DNA of 38,324 bases, taken from UMGS1124 sp964417835 (GTDB lineage Bacteria; Bacillota_I; Bacilli_A; RF39; UBA660). The position numbers and the translations under genes are program-made. Each line of letters begins with the position of its first letter. Position 1 is the first letter of the stretch. Positions 1 through 8,400 of this stretch are shown here, piece by piece. The stretch spans positions 1-38,324 of the forward strand of contig CAYQJD010000006.1 of the NCBI GenBank assembly GCA_964417835.1. The letters are read 5' to 3'. The notes beneath the pieces were generated by a model, which saw only the letters and a program-made list of their open reading frames with translations, was not told the origin of the DNA and searched no databases.

Positions 1-83
1 ATTGCTAACACCAGTAAGGTAGAAAGTAACAAAATGATAGCAATGAGCTTTAGAACTTTTATAATAAAAGTCTTAGTTTTCAT
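1..83 (-). CDS. N-terminus of a membrane-anchored or secreted protein (cut by left edge)
   Basis: On the minus strand an ATG at 83 opens a frame that stays open to the window edge, giving 27 residues. It begins with a basic stretch (MKTKTFIIKVLK) followed by a hydrophobic run (LIAIILLLSTLLVLA), which is a signal peptide or signal anchor. A strong ribosome site, GGGAGGT, lies 8 bases before the ATG, and a good sigma-A type promoter sits further upstream (149-177). The function cannot be judged from so few residues. Confidence 0.6.
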   Translation of the reverse strand, partial: MKTKTFIIKVLKLIAIILLLSTLLVLA

Positions 84-148
84 CTATATCTACCTCCCTT
101 CTTTTTCAAGATTGGAGGACGACACTCACATCAAATGTTCCTATAAAA

Positions 149-177
149 ATTATATAATAAGAATAACATTAAAACAA
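149..177 (-). promoter_or_regulatory. Sigma-A type promoter for the left-edge gene
   Basis: Reading the minus strand, TTGTTT (177-172) and TATAAT (154-149) are separated by exactly 17 bases. The site points toward the start codon at 83, leaving a leader of about 60 bases. In that leader a CCTCC and the GGAGG of the ribosome site could pair. Spacing and -10 match the vegetative consensus; in AT-rich DNA such matches also occur by chance. Confidence 0.5.
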
Positions 178-221
178 GCGAACAGATAAAACTTTTAGAA
201 CTATTTTGTGCACTTCTTATT

Positions 222-302
222 TTAAATTACATCTAAATTTAAAGGAGTTAAGTTTTCATTAAAAGTATTCGTAAATTCATTAATTAATGGTATAATTTTC
301 AT
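222..302 (-). CDS. Possible 26-residue small protein or leader peptide
   Basis: A minus-strand ATG at 302 opens a 26-codon frame (MKIIPLINEFTNTFNE...) ending in TAA at 222-224. GAGG lies about 9 bases before the start and falls inside the 3' arm of a perfect 11-bp inverted repeat (304-314 with 356-366). The peptide has no signal sequence and resembles nothing I recognise. It may be a chance frame; the hairpin over its ribosome site is the main reason to list it. Confidence 0.25.
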   Translation of the reverse strand: MKIIPLINEFTNTFNENLTPLNLDVI

Positions 303-303
303 G

Positions 304-366
304 GGTAAAAACCTCGCTTTCTATTTTTAGACAATTAAATTATAAAGCATTTTTTAGGTTTTTACC
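304..366. repeat. 11-bp perfect inverted repeat in the leader region (hairpin)
   Basis: GGTAAAAACCT (304-314) and AGGTTTTTACC (356-366) are exact reverse complements 41 bases apart. On the plus strand the second arm is followed by TTTTTTATT, so it could act as a terminator. On the minus strand the arm next to the small frame at 302 covers its GAGG ribosome site. The rest of 84-501 holds the minus-strand promoter, this hairpin, the small frame, and the upstream region of the sigma gene with a TATAAT at 450-455. I see no other gene there. Confidence 0.5.
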
Positions 367-501
367 TTTTTTATTTATTTATAAGGGTTTGTTTTCAAAA
401 TCTCCCCACTTTGGGAACACTATCTAACGTATTAAAAATTTGATTTATTTATAATATTGTGCTAATCTATTAATTATCAAATTTTGGGGGATATGAAAAT
501 T

Positions 502-1335
502 ATGATTAATAGTGAATTAGTTGAATTAATTAAAAAGAGTAAACCATTAAATGAGGAGGAAGAAAAAGCTTTATTTTTGGAATATTATGAAACAAAAGAC
601 GAAAAAATAAAAGAAAAAATTATTGCTTCGAATTATAAATTTTTATATAAAATAGCTAGTAATTATTCTAAACATTATAATAAAGATATAGAAGATTTAT
701 TTATGCAAGGGCTTATTGGATTATATAAAGCATTTAATAGATATGATATAAATAGAGATGTTAAATTTTTATCTTTTGCTTTTGCATATATAAAAAATGA
801 AATTTTATCTTCATTAAAATTATATGAATTTTCAACAGGGAGAACAAATAATGTTACGTTTCAACTTTTAAAATATCAGCGTGAAAAAAGTGAGTTAGAA
901 CAACAATTTCATAGATTTCTTTCACTTGACGAATTATCATCTGAGTTAAATATTCCTATTGATAAAATATTTGATTTTGAAAGAATACTTAATCCTATGT
1001 TAAATATAAATGATTATACTAATAAAGGCTTACTAATAGATGTATTACCAGATAATGGTGCTATGGATCCTGAAAAGGTATTGATAGAAAAAGATACTAA
1101 TAGAATATTATATGAAAAACTTAGTTTACTTAAAGAAAGAGAAAGAAAAATATTATTATTAAGATATGGATTGATTGACGGAAAAAGAAGAACTCTTTGT
1201 GAAGTTGCAGAATTATTAAATTTGACTTATCAACGTGTAGGACAAATAGAAAAAAAAGCACTATATAGATTAAATAACTTTTTAATAAAAGAAAATTTAT
1301 GTGAAAAGCATTTGAGATTAGAACTTTCAAAATAA
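502..1335 (+). CDS. RNA polymerase sigma-70 family factor, RpoD-like region 4
   Basis: The 277-residue product would direct RNA polymerase to a promoter subset. Region 2 spans about residues 40-107, with DLFMQGLIGLYKAFNRYD matching the core-binding/-10 recognition helix. Region 4 is about 207-260, with LLKERERKILLLRYGL, then RRTLCEVAELL and QRVGQIEKKALYRL, the -35-binding helix-turn-helix in the style of primary sigma factors. Region 1.1 is absent and the middle (120-190) is diverged, so this looks like an alternative factor, not the housekeeping one. I place the start at ATG 502 because GGGGG at 486-490 is well spaced for it; TTG 484 and ATG 493 are poorly spaced. It could be a stress or development factor; it does not closely match canonical SigF, SigE, SigG or SigK. 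Confidence 0.85.
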   Translation: MINSELVELIKKSKPLNEEEEKALFLEYYETKDEKIKEKIIASNYKFLYKIASNYSKHYNKDIEDLFMQGLIGLYKAFNRYDINRDVKFLSFAFAYIKNEILSSLKLYEFSTGRTNNVTFQLLKYQREKSELEQQFHRFLSLDELSSELNIPIDKIFDFERILNPMLNINDYTNKGLLIDVLPDNGAMDPEKVLIEKDTNRILYEKLSLLKERERKILLLRYGLIDGKRRTLCEVAELLNLTYQRVGQIEKKALYRLNNFLIKENLCEKHLRLELSK

Positions 1336-1404
1336 ATATAAAAGAAAAGAACTCTATACTTAAGTTTATTTTAAAACTTTAGTTAGAGTTCTTTTCTTTT
1401 ATAT
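1336..1404. terminator. Bidirectional terminator, 20-bp perfect stem
   Basis: Arms at 1336-1355 and 1385-1404 are exact reverse complements of 20 bases (core AAAAGAAAAGAACTCT), separated by a 29-base loop. The first arm begins at the last base region of the sigma gene. The second arm lies inside the last codons of the convergent gene at 1379-1684, so one structure can serve both transcripts. Confidence 0.8.
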
Positions 1405-1684
1405 CAATAATATTGTTTATTGGAATTAATTTATTTTGAATTGTTATAACATGGTTTTTAGTTCTTCCTATTAATGTTTCATAAATAGTTTCTGTATCTA
1501 ATTTTATTTCTACATCTATTTTATAAATATAGTTTTTAGATTTAAAAATATTGTTAATCTTTTCTTTAATATTATTATATTCAACTTTTTCTGTAACTAT
1601 TTCATTAGTTACCATAGTAAATTCTTGAGAATTGTCTATTTTTTCAGTAAAAGAGTTTGTATAAAGATCTGGTAAGTTTTTCAT
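1379..1684 (-). CDS. Small protein, possible GerQ-like spore coat protein
   Basis: The 101-residue product has no signal peptide or membrane segment. Its second half (about 45-98) contains YETLIGRTKNHVITIQ followed by LIPINNIIDI. This resembles the C-terminal layout of GerQ/YwdL coat proteins, where a G-x-I...DHVII...LP...YV core is conserved; that match is from memory and partial. The start at 1684 is chosen because AGGTG lies 4-5 bases upstream, in preference to a start at 1696. The gene is convergent with the sigma factor, shares its terminator, and lies head-to-head with the SEDS gene. If not GerQ-like it is simply an unknown small beta-rich protein. Confidence 0.7.
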   Translation of the reverse strand: MKNLPDLYTNSFTEKIDNSQEFTMVTNEIVTEKVEYNNIKEKINNIFKSKNYIYKIDVEIKLDTETIYETLIGRTKNHVITIQNKLIPINNIIDIKEKNSN

Positions 1685-1741
1685 ATTGCACCTCAATAAT
1701 AATATATGAATAAATAAGTATTTTTTTTACAAAATATAAAT

Positions 1742-2788
1742 ATGAAAGCTAAATTTTTAAAATATTTTATTCCAATTATTTCTTTATCTTTCTTGGGATT
1801 AATAACAATATATATGTCTAAGAATACTATTGCTAATTATTATTCTTATTTTTTGCGTCAATTAATTTATATAATTATTGGAATTATTTGTTTATTTATA
1901 TTTAAAAATATAAATTTTAATTATATAAAAAAATATAGTTTATTATTTTATTTATTTAGTATATTTTTATTGATTTATGTATTATTTTTTGGAAATAGCA
2001 TTAATGGTAGCAAATGTTGGATTAATTTTTTTGGAATAAGTATTCAACCTAGTGAATTTGCAAAAATAGGTTTATTATTATGTTTAGATAAATATATTAA
2101 GTCTAAATATGGTTTAATAAAAGGATTAATTTTGTTAATAATTCCAAGTATTTTAACATTTTTGCAACCGGATACTGGAACAGTTTTATTTTATATAGTA
2201 ATATTTTTCAGTATATTTTTATCTTTGAATATAAAAAAAAGATATTATTTTAGTATATTTGCTTTAGGATTTTTGTGTGTAGGAATATATTTTTGTTTAT
2301 ACTTTTTTTATAGTGATGTCTTTATAAAAATATTTGGAACTAGTTTTTTTTATAGGACAGATAGAATAATAAATTTTATAGATAATGAAGGTTATCAAAT
2401 TAATAATGCTTTACTTGGTATTGGTAATGGAGGATTATTTGGAAATGGATCAAAGTATGTAGTTTATATTCCTGAATCAATAACAGATTTTATGTTTGCA
2501 AGTATTTTAACAATTTTTGGATTTTTAGGTGGAATAATTGTTATATTATTATATGTTTATATATTATTTCTTTTAATAGATGATATAAAATATTGTAAAA
2601 AAAATAAATATTTTTGTGTTGGGGTATTTGGATTATTCTTTTATCAAATTGTGCAACATATATTTATGGATATAGGCTTACTTCCAATTACTGGAATTAC
2701 TTTACCTTTTATAAGTTATGGAGGCAGTAGTTTAATATCTTATTATATTTTATTTGGAATTTTATTAAATATAAAGAAACGTATATAA
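1742..2788 (+). CDS. SEDS-family cell wall polymerase (FtsW/RodA/SpoVE type)
   Basis: A 348-residue polytopic membrane protein of the SEDS family, which polymerises lipid II into glycan strands together with a class B penicillin-binding protein. Visible family signatures are GSKCWINFFGISIQPSEFAK (89-108), LQPDTGTV (141-148), PESITDF with conserved Glu and Asp (244-250), and GLLPITGITLPFISYGGSS (312-330) near the C-terminus. It is slightly shorter than typical members (about 380-400). No strong Shine-Dalgarno precedes the ATG at 1742. The family alone does not separate FtsW, RodA and SpoVE. The neighbouring coat-like gene and general sporulation content make a SpoVE-like role possible, but no partner PBP is present here. 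Confidence 0.9.
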   Translation: MKAKFLKYFIPIISLSFLGLITIYMSKNTIANYYSYFLRQLIYIIIGIICLFIFKNINFNYIKKYSLLFYLFSIFLLIYVLFFGNSINGSKCWINFFGISIQPSEFAKIGLLLCLDKYIKSKYGLIKGLILLIIPSILTFLQPDTGTVLFYIVIFFSIFLSLNIKKRYYFSIFALGFLCVGIYFCLYFFYSDVFIKIFGTSFFYRTDRIINFIDNEGYQINNALLGIGNGGLFGNGSKYVVYIPESITDFMFASILTIFGFLGGIIVILLYVYILFLLIDDIKYCKKNKYFCVGVFGLFFYQIVQHIFMDIGLLPITGITLPFISYGGSSLISYYILFGILLNIKKRI

Positions 2789-2789
2789 A

Positions 2790-2808
2790 AAAGTTTCAAA
2801 GAAACTTT
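2790..2808 (-). terminator. Terminator of the coat-like gene
   Basis: AAAGTTTC-AAA-GAAACTTT forms an 8-bp stem with a 3-base loop. On the minus strand it runs into a T tract (TTTTATATAC), so it ends the minus-strand gene whose stop codon is at 2807-2809. It may also slow transcripts leaving the SEDS gene. Confidence 0.7.
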
Positions 2809-3019
2809 AATAATATCCGCCTGAAGAGTAATTGTAATAGCTGGTAGGTCTATATGGATAATATGGTGCTGGTGTTGGGCCATAGTATGGTTGTGGTGAG
2901 TTAACATAGACTGGTCTTGGTCTTGATACTCCGACTAATCCTGCACCAGCAAGACCACCCAATAAAAATGGCACAAAAAATTGTCTATCTTCTTTATAAG
3001 GCATATTTTGATAATACAT
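2807..3019 (-). CDS. Small Tyr/Pro-rich spore coat-like protein
   Basis: A 70-residue product starting MYYQNMPYKEDRQF, then a Gly-rich hydrophobic stretch FLLGGLAGAGLVG (about 18-30), then a tail dominated by Pro and Tyr (PYYGPTPAPYYPYRPTSYY). Small proteins with an acidic/aromatic head, one GGLAG segment and a Pro-Tyr tail are common among spore-associated proteins of Bacillota; assignment here rests on composition, not a domain. Its AAGGAG ribosome site sits in the 3' arm of the hairpin at 3021-3061, six bases before the ATG. In the 32-base upstream loop, CATATAATA fits the loose SigK-type -10 pattern CATAnnnTA, which is weak evidence in such AT-rich DNA. Confidence 0.75.
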   Translation of the reverse strand: MYYQNMPYKEDRQFFVPFLLGGLAGAGLVGVSRPRPVYVNSPQPYYGPTPAPYYPYRPTSYYNYSSGGYY

Positions 3020-3020
3020 A

Positions 3021-3061
3021 AAAAACTCCTTTCATATTATTATATGTTATAAGGAGTTTTT
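3021..3061 (-). terminator. Hairpin that doubles as upstream terminator and SD-sequestering stem
   Basis: AAAAACTCCTT (3021-3031) and AAGGAGTTTTT (3051-3061) are a perfect 11-bp inverted repeat with a 19-base loop. Read on the minus strand it follows the stop of the phosphoesterase gene (3064) and ends in a run of T, like an intrinsic terminator. The same 3' arm contains the AAGGAG ribosome site of the coat-like gene, six bases from its ATG. Read-through RNA would therefore have that site hidden. Confidence 0.65.
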
Positions 3062-3063
3062 GT

Positions 3064-3900
3064 CTATTCTGAATATAATCTATATAAATTAATGCTTGGT
3101 TGTGACAAAAATCTAAAGTTTATTTTTGAAGTTCCTATTCCATTAGATATATATAAGTCTATATCATCAACTTTATAATATTCATCATAATATTGTTTAG
3201 AACCTTTAGGAGTAAATATAGTACCTATAAATGGAATTCTTACTTGACCACCATGTGAATGACCTGAAAGCATAAGATTTATATTATATTGTTTAATATT
3301 TATTATTTCATCTGGTTCATGTGCAAGAATAATTTTATAATAATTGTTTTTATTATTAAATACTTCATAATTTACTTCAGTTTCTGACATATCAGATAAT
3401 CCTATAATAGAAATTGGTTCATTATCTTTATAATAAATAATTTTTTCTTCATTATTTAAAAGTATAAAATTATTATCGATTATTGTTTTAAAGTCAGATA
3501 ATTGTTTTATATCATGATTTCCAGTTACAGCATAATTTCCTAAAGTTGATTCAATTTTATTCAATTCTTCTTTTATATTTTCAAGTTCTTCATTAGAAAG
3601 TTTAATATCTTTATCAATAAAGTCTCCTGTAAAAAATACTAAATCTGGTTTTTGAAGATTTATTAAATTAACTATTTTTTTTAAATATTTTAAATCAACA
3701 GTTCTTCCATAATGTACATCAGAAAATTGAACTATTTTGATTCCATTAAAGCTTGATGGAATTATATTATTTTCTATTTTATATTCGTTTACTTTTAACC
3801 AATATGGTTCGATATATCTACTATATATTAATATAAGTGAAATAAATAATAAAAGATATATAAAAATATTTCTATTTTTTTTTGATTTCTTTTTTTTCAT
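3064..3900 (-). CDS. Membrane-anchored metallophosphoesterase, YkuE/YaeI-like
   Basis: A 278-residue calcineurin-like phosphoesterase. One N-terminal membrane segment lies at about 12-28 after a basic head. The two-metal site is complete: D61-x-H63 (FSDVH), GDFID (92-96), GNHD (127-130), H194 (AHEPD) and GHSHGGQ (213-219). The tail FTPKGSKQYYDEYY and SNGIGTS is typical of the YkuE/YaeI group, whose members hydrolyse UDP-diacylglucosamine or related pyrophosphates or otherwise act at the membrane. The exact substrate here is unknown. It is downstream of, and in the same direction as, the CPBP protease gene, with 15 bases between them, so co-transcription is likely. Confidence 0.9.
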   Translation of the reverse strand: MKKKKSKKNRNIFIYLLLFISLILIYSRYIEPYWLKVNEYKIENNIIPSSFNGIKIVQFSDVHYGRTVDLKYLKKIVNLINLQKPDLVFFTGDFIDKDIKLSNEELENIKEELNKIESTLGNYAVTGNHDIKQLSDFKTIIDNNFILLNNEEKIIYYKDNEPISIIGLSDMSETEVNYEVFNNKNNYYKIILAHEPDEIINIKQYNINLMLSGHSHGGQVRIPFIGTIFTPKGSKQYYDEYYKVDDIDLYISNGIGTSKINFRFLSQPSINLYRLYSE

Positions 3901-3915
3901 TTTTTCTCCTTTTTA

Positions 3916-4548
3916 TTATATTAACAATATTATTACTGTTATAGAATTATGTATTATATGAGCTAAAATATTTGAATAAATATTATCTGTATTATAATAT
4001 ATTAAACTAAATGTCATTCCTAAAATAAAATAAGGTACAATATATATTATTTCTATTAATGAACTTATATTAATTATATGCATTAAAGAAAATAATAAAG
4101 AAGATATTATTAAAAAGTTTTTTTTCTTTTTAATATTTTTTTTAAATTCTAATCTAAAACATATTTCTTCAATATATGGTATTATTATACAAAGTAAGAA
4201 AGAATATATAATTTTATTATTATATAATAATTCTCTATTACTCGCTTCATTATTAGATATATTATTTGGTAATATTATATAATTAATAATATAATTTGAT
4301 AAAATCATAAAACCAAAACCTAATAACCAATATATAATAATTATTAAAAAGTATTTTTTTTTAAAATTAATTAAATTTTTTTTTAATTCATCTCTATATT
4401 TGTATGTAAAATAAATAGTTAAAAATATATAAGATATTAAAATAGATATTATATATATATTATCGTGATTCATATAAGAATAGAGTAATATATATATAAT
4501 ACTTGGTAAAAATAAATAAATTAATATATTTAATATACCTCTTTTCAT
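3916..4548 (-). CDS. CPBP-family intramembrane metalloprotease
   Basis: A 210-residue, very hydrophobic protein with about six to seven membrane segments. The CPBP (Abi/Rce1-like) motifs are present: E127-E128-x-x-x-R132 (EEICFR), a F-x-x-x-H at 153-157 (FSLMH), and H197-x-x-x-N201 (HIIHN). These form the glutamate/histidine metal site. Family members process lipidated or bacteriocin-type substrates or act in self-immunity; no bacteriocin is visible here. ATG 4548 is preferred over a start at 4575 because GAGGT lies just upstream of it (AGAGGTATATATG). Probably forms an operon with the phosphoesterase. Confidence 0.85.
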   Translation of the reverse strand: MKRGILNILIYLFLPSIIYILLYSYMNHDNIYIISILISYIFLTIYFTYKYRDELKKNLINFKKKYFLIIIIYWLLGFGFMILSNYIINYIILPNNISNNEASNRELLYNNKIIYSFLLCIIIPYIEEICFRLEFKKNIKKKKNFLIISSLLFSLMHIINISSLIEIIYIVPYFILGMTFSLIYYNTDNIYSNILAHIIHNSITVIILLI

Positions 4549-4747
4549 ATATACCTCTTTAAATAAGTATAACATAAACTAATTTCTTAAAATAATATTA
4601 ATATATAATTTTTTTAAATATTGTATAACTTTTGTAAATATTTAAAATACTGAAAATAATGCTTTCTTTTTTTATTATAGAAAATACTAGAATATTTTAT
4701 AAATATGTTGTATCATTAAATTATAGAGAATAGAAATAGGTGATATA

Positions 4748-5410
4748 TTGAAAAAAATTGTAAAATTATTAATATTTACCTTTATATTATCATTTTCATT
4801 AAATTTTAATGTGTATGCTGAATGTACTTATGAAGAAAGAACAGAAATAAGTAATGATGCAAGAAATATAGAAGCTTTTTTTGAAGCTGACTTAAATAAT
4901 AATAAGTTTATATTTTATATGTATAATTTAACAGATAATTTATATGTTGATATATCTAGTAATTTGACTACTACATTTAAAGTATATAAATATAATTATG
5001 ATGGAGATTTTTATTCTTTTAGTACTTCTAATATAAATAAAGTAGATACATATTTAATAAATATTTATTCTAATAAAAGTGGTTGTTATGGAACTAAAAT
5101 AACTTCTAAAAGAATAACCAAAGGGATAATTAATAAATATGCTAAAGATAGTATTTGTAATGGTATAGAAGAATATTATTTATGTAATAGTGTATTAAAT
5201 ACTGATATAAATATGACTGATATTGAAGTATATGAAAAAATAAATCAATATAAAAAAGAATTAGAAGAAAAAAATAATAAAGAGGAAGAAAAATTTAATA
5301 TAATAAATTTTTTAAAAACTTATTGGTATTATTTTGCAGGAGGTTTATTTATAATAATTATTATATTAATAATATATTTTATAAATAAAAAAAGAGGTGA
5401 ATTAGTATGA
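4748..5410 (+). CDS. Exported, membrane-anchored surface protein of the Tad cluster
   Basis: A 220-residue protein beginning with TTG, which is supported by AGGTGATA upstream. It has a signal peptide (about 1-25, ending VYA-E), an extracellular region with four Cys, a charged helical stretch (about 166-184, KELEEKNNKEEEK) and a C-terminal membrane segment (about 195-213) followed by KKRGE. It is therefore anchored at its C-terminus with most of the chain outside. Its stop overlaps the next start (ATGA), so translation is coupled to the giant Cys-rich protein. I recognise no domain. Position suggests a structural or assembly part of the surface system. Confidence 0.8.
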   Translation: MKKIVKLLIFTFILSFSLNFNVYAECTYEERTEISNDARNIEAFFEADLNNNKFIFYMYNLTDNLYVDISSNLTTTFKVYKYNYDGDFYSFSTSNINKVDTYLINIYSNKSGCYGTKITSKRITKGIINKYAKDSICNGIEEYYLCNSVLNTDINMTDIEVYEKINQYKKELEEKNNKEEEKFNIINFLKTYWYYFAGGLFIIIIILIIYFINKKRGELV

Positions 5411-8400
5411 AAAAGTTCAAATTAAAAAAGAAGTTTATTTTTTTATTTAGTATAATTTTTATATTAATTATATCTATTAGTACTATTATAATATTTAAAG
5501 ATAGATTCGATAGCAATAAAAATGTTAAAGAAAATGAAAGAATAAAATATTTAGAAGAACTAACCAAAGTTGGAAGTGCTCATTATAGTATATATCAAGG
5601 TAGCACTATTATTTGTGACAACGCAACTACTACAGATGGAAGTACTACAGATATATTAACATGTGGCGGTACTACATATCAAAAAAAAATCGATGGCAGT
5701 GGTGAATATACTGCAAGTAGCGGCGCTGATGGGTATTACGCTTATACTTATTATTGCTTAGCTGACTCTGATAATTGTAATTATAATAATAGAGTTGGAA
5801 AAGATGAATTAGTTAAATTAGTATACTCTAAAGATCAACCTATAAACTTAGTATTTGGTTGTCCTTGGGGACTTGATGCTATTTATACAAAATATAATCC
5901 TGAAAAAGAAGAATTTGGTTGGGCACAATGGTTAGAAGATAGCGGATTAAATTATGAATATAAAGAATCCGAAATGAAAGATTTTTTAGAAGAATCTTGT
6001 TATGCTGAAGCAAATTATATAAAAGGTAATAGAATAGAAATTGAAAAATTTAATAAAGAAAGTGATTGTGTTACTGGAAAAATAATTGAAGCACAATCTT
6101 ATGAGAGCTCATGTCTTGAATCAGAATCAGAATATATAAGTGAAGATTATATATTCTTATGGGATAAATATAATATTTTATATTATTGGGAGCCGGGAGA
6201 GAAAGGAATATATCAAGCAAATTTAAAAATTGATGATACTAAATGCTCCGAGCATGGTATTAATGCTTTATTTGATTATATTAAAGACGAAAGTAACTAT
6301 GATAAATATGAAGGAGCTACCAATATAGAGGATAATAAAGAAACTTTATGTCAATATATTGAGAAACTATACGATCAAGGAAAGTTAGATTCTAATGATG
6401 TAGAAACTTTATTTTACTATAATGGACAATTAAATAATTTTGATAAATTTGAATGTAATATTGAGTATATAAGTAATGAAACATGTGAGACTAATTTAGG
6501 ATACTCTAATCAAAGAAAAGAACTTGAAGATTCATGTAATTTGATTTTGTCTTCAGGTGTAGTGGTTGGTTGCCAGAACTCGAATTTAGAAAATTTATCT
6601 ACACTTAATCATGTAAGTGATGGAATCACTCTTAATGTTGGAACATATACTTCTGAACAGGGAGGAACTTCAATTGTTGTCAATGCTTGCGACTATAGTT
6701 CAGACTCCTCGTGGGAAGTTGAAAGACTATTAACAGATTTAGATTCAGAAGCAACCTGTAATTATCTAAACACTTTGGCTCAGAAAGGCTTATTAACTAA
6801 AAAGCAAATAGAAGAAGCTTCTAAAAATGACTGTGAAATTACTGTTAAAGAAAAAGGTTGTAAAATAAAGAGTACTGAATCCGGGGGATTATATTATGTA
6901 AAAGATGGAATGCTTTTGTCTAAAGATACTTATATAATGTCATGTTCATCAGTTTTCTTTAATGCTAATGGAGGAGGGGGACTCAATTGTGATAATGATA
7001 CAATTATTTCATCTATTTCATCCGATTGGAATTCATGTGTATTAAATAAAGCTACCACTCCAAACACTTCACAAAGTATAAAATTTCCTAACGGAAATGG
7101 TATGTATAAACTTTATACTGATAATACGATAGAGTATTGGAGTGATAAGAGTGATTGTACTGGAAAAAAGTATTTTAAAGATCAATCTTATACTTTTAAA
7201 ATTACAGAAGAAGGGCTCACGTTTTATGCTTGTTATAAAAATAATGAAATTGATTCAAACATAATAACTGCGGACTTTGATACAGAAACTGATGTTCAAT
7301 ATGAAACATGTGATTTAGATTTATCTAAAACAGCTGTTACTAATAAAGTTACAAAACAAAAAGAATATAATAAATCAAGTACAGATTATAATTTAAATGA
7401 ATATTGTAAGATAACTTGTGTAGAAGAATTAAAGTATAGGTATCCAAATATATTTTCAACAGTTAAATCAGGTACCTATTATGAATTTATGTTTAATCCT
7501 GAAGTGATTGCTTCAAAACAGTGTGTAGAAACTATTGATTATGATTCATGGGAAAGAGATTACAAAAAGAAAATTGAAGAAGAGGAAGACGCATATGGCC
7601 AATATTTAGCAGCATACTATACTTATAATTCAATTCCAAATGGTTGGCCAACTACTTTTACAAAGCAATGTGGTGAAGATGATATTGAACTTGAAAAATG
7701 GAATTGGTTTAGATATAGCTATAGCAATAATAAAATCACTGCTTATCATGATTGGGTTAAAGATAATTGTGACGAAGGTTATAGTGACAAATTAGTTTCA
7801 GAGAAAAAGGATGCATTAAAAAAGTATATTAAAGCTTTTAAAAAATATATAAGTAAGATTACTGAAAGAAAAGAATTAGAAAAGTATAATAGACAATGTT
7901 ATGCAGCTTTAGATAATACTTCTGATAATTCTAGTTCAATATCAATTAATGAGTATTCATCTGTTAATTTAAATGAAGATTTTTATTCACTAATTTCAGA
8001 TAATACCACAGGCTTAATTCCAGATGATATCGCGGAATTAAAATTTAGTGAGTCTACTAATTTTGAAACTCAATATAATCGTATTGGTTTATTAGATATA
8101 GATAAATTTTATGATGTAAACCCAACAATATTTTATAAAGATAATTCAATTGGTATTGAAGATACACTTAGTCTAATTGATAATGGTAAAGGAAATTTAA
8201 TATATGATTCAGGTGCTTATACTGATATAGAGGACTCAGAATATACTAAAGATAAAACTATGTCAGAAATAAAATATAATATTGGTTCTGAATTTGAAGA
8301 AAAAACATCAACCTATAAAGGGGAAACTTCTAAAAAAATAAGTGACACTTATTCTATTTCTTATTCTATTTCTTTTAATGCTTATAATCAGGAATATATT

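Noticed and set aside
484..501. Upstream starts (TTG 484, ATG 493) for the sigma factor
   Set aside because: The GGGGG ribosome site at 486-490 overlaps or is too close to both; ATG 502 has proper spacing.
5379..5567. Minus-strand hydrophobic frame opposite the start of the giant gene
   Set aside because: Antisense to a signal anchor region; antisense of AT-rich coding sequence often looks like Leu/Ile-rich protein. No ribosome site.
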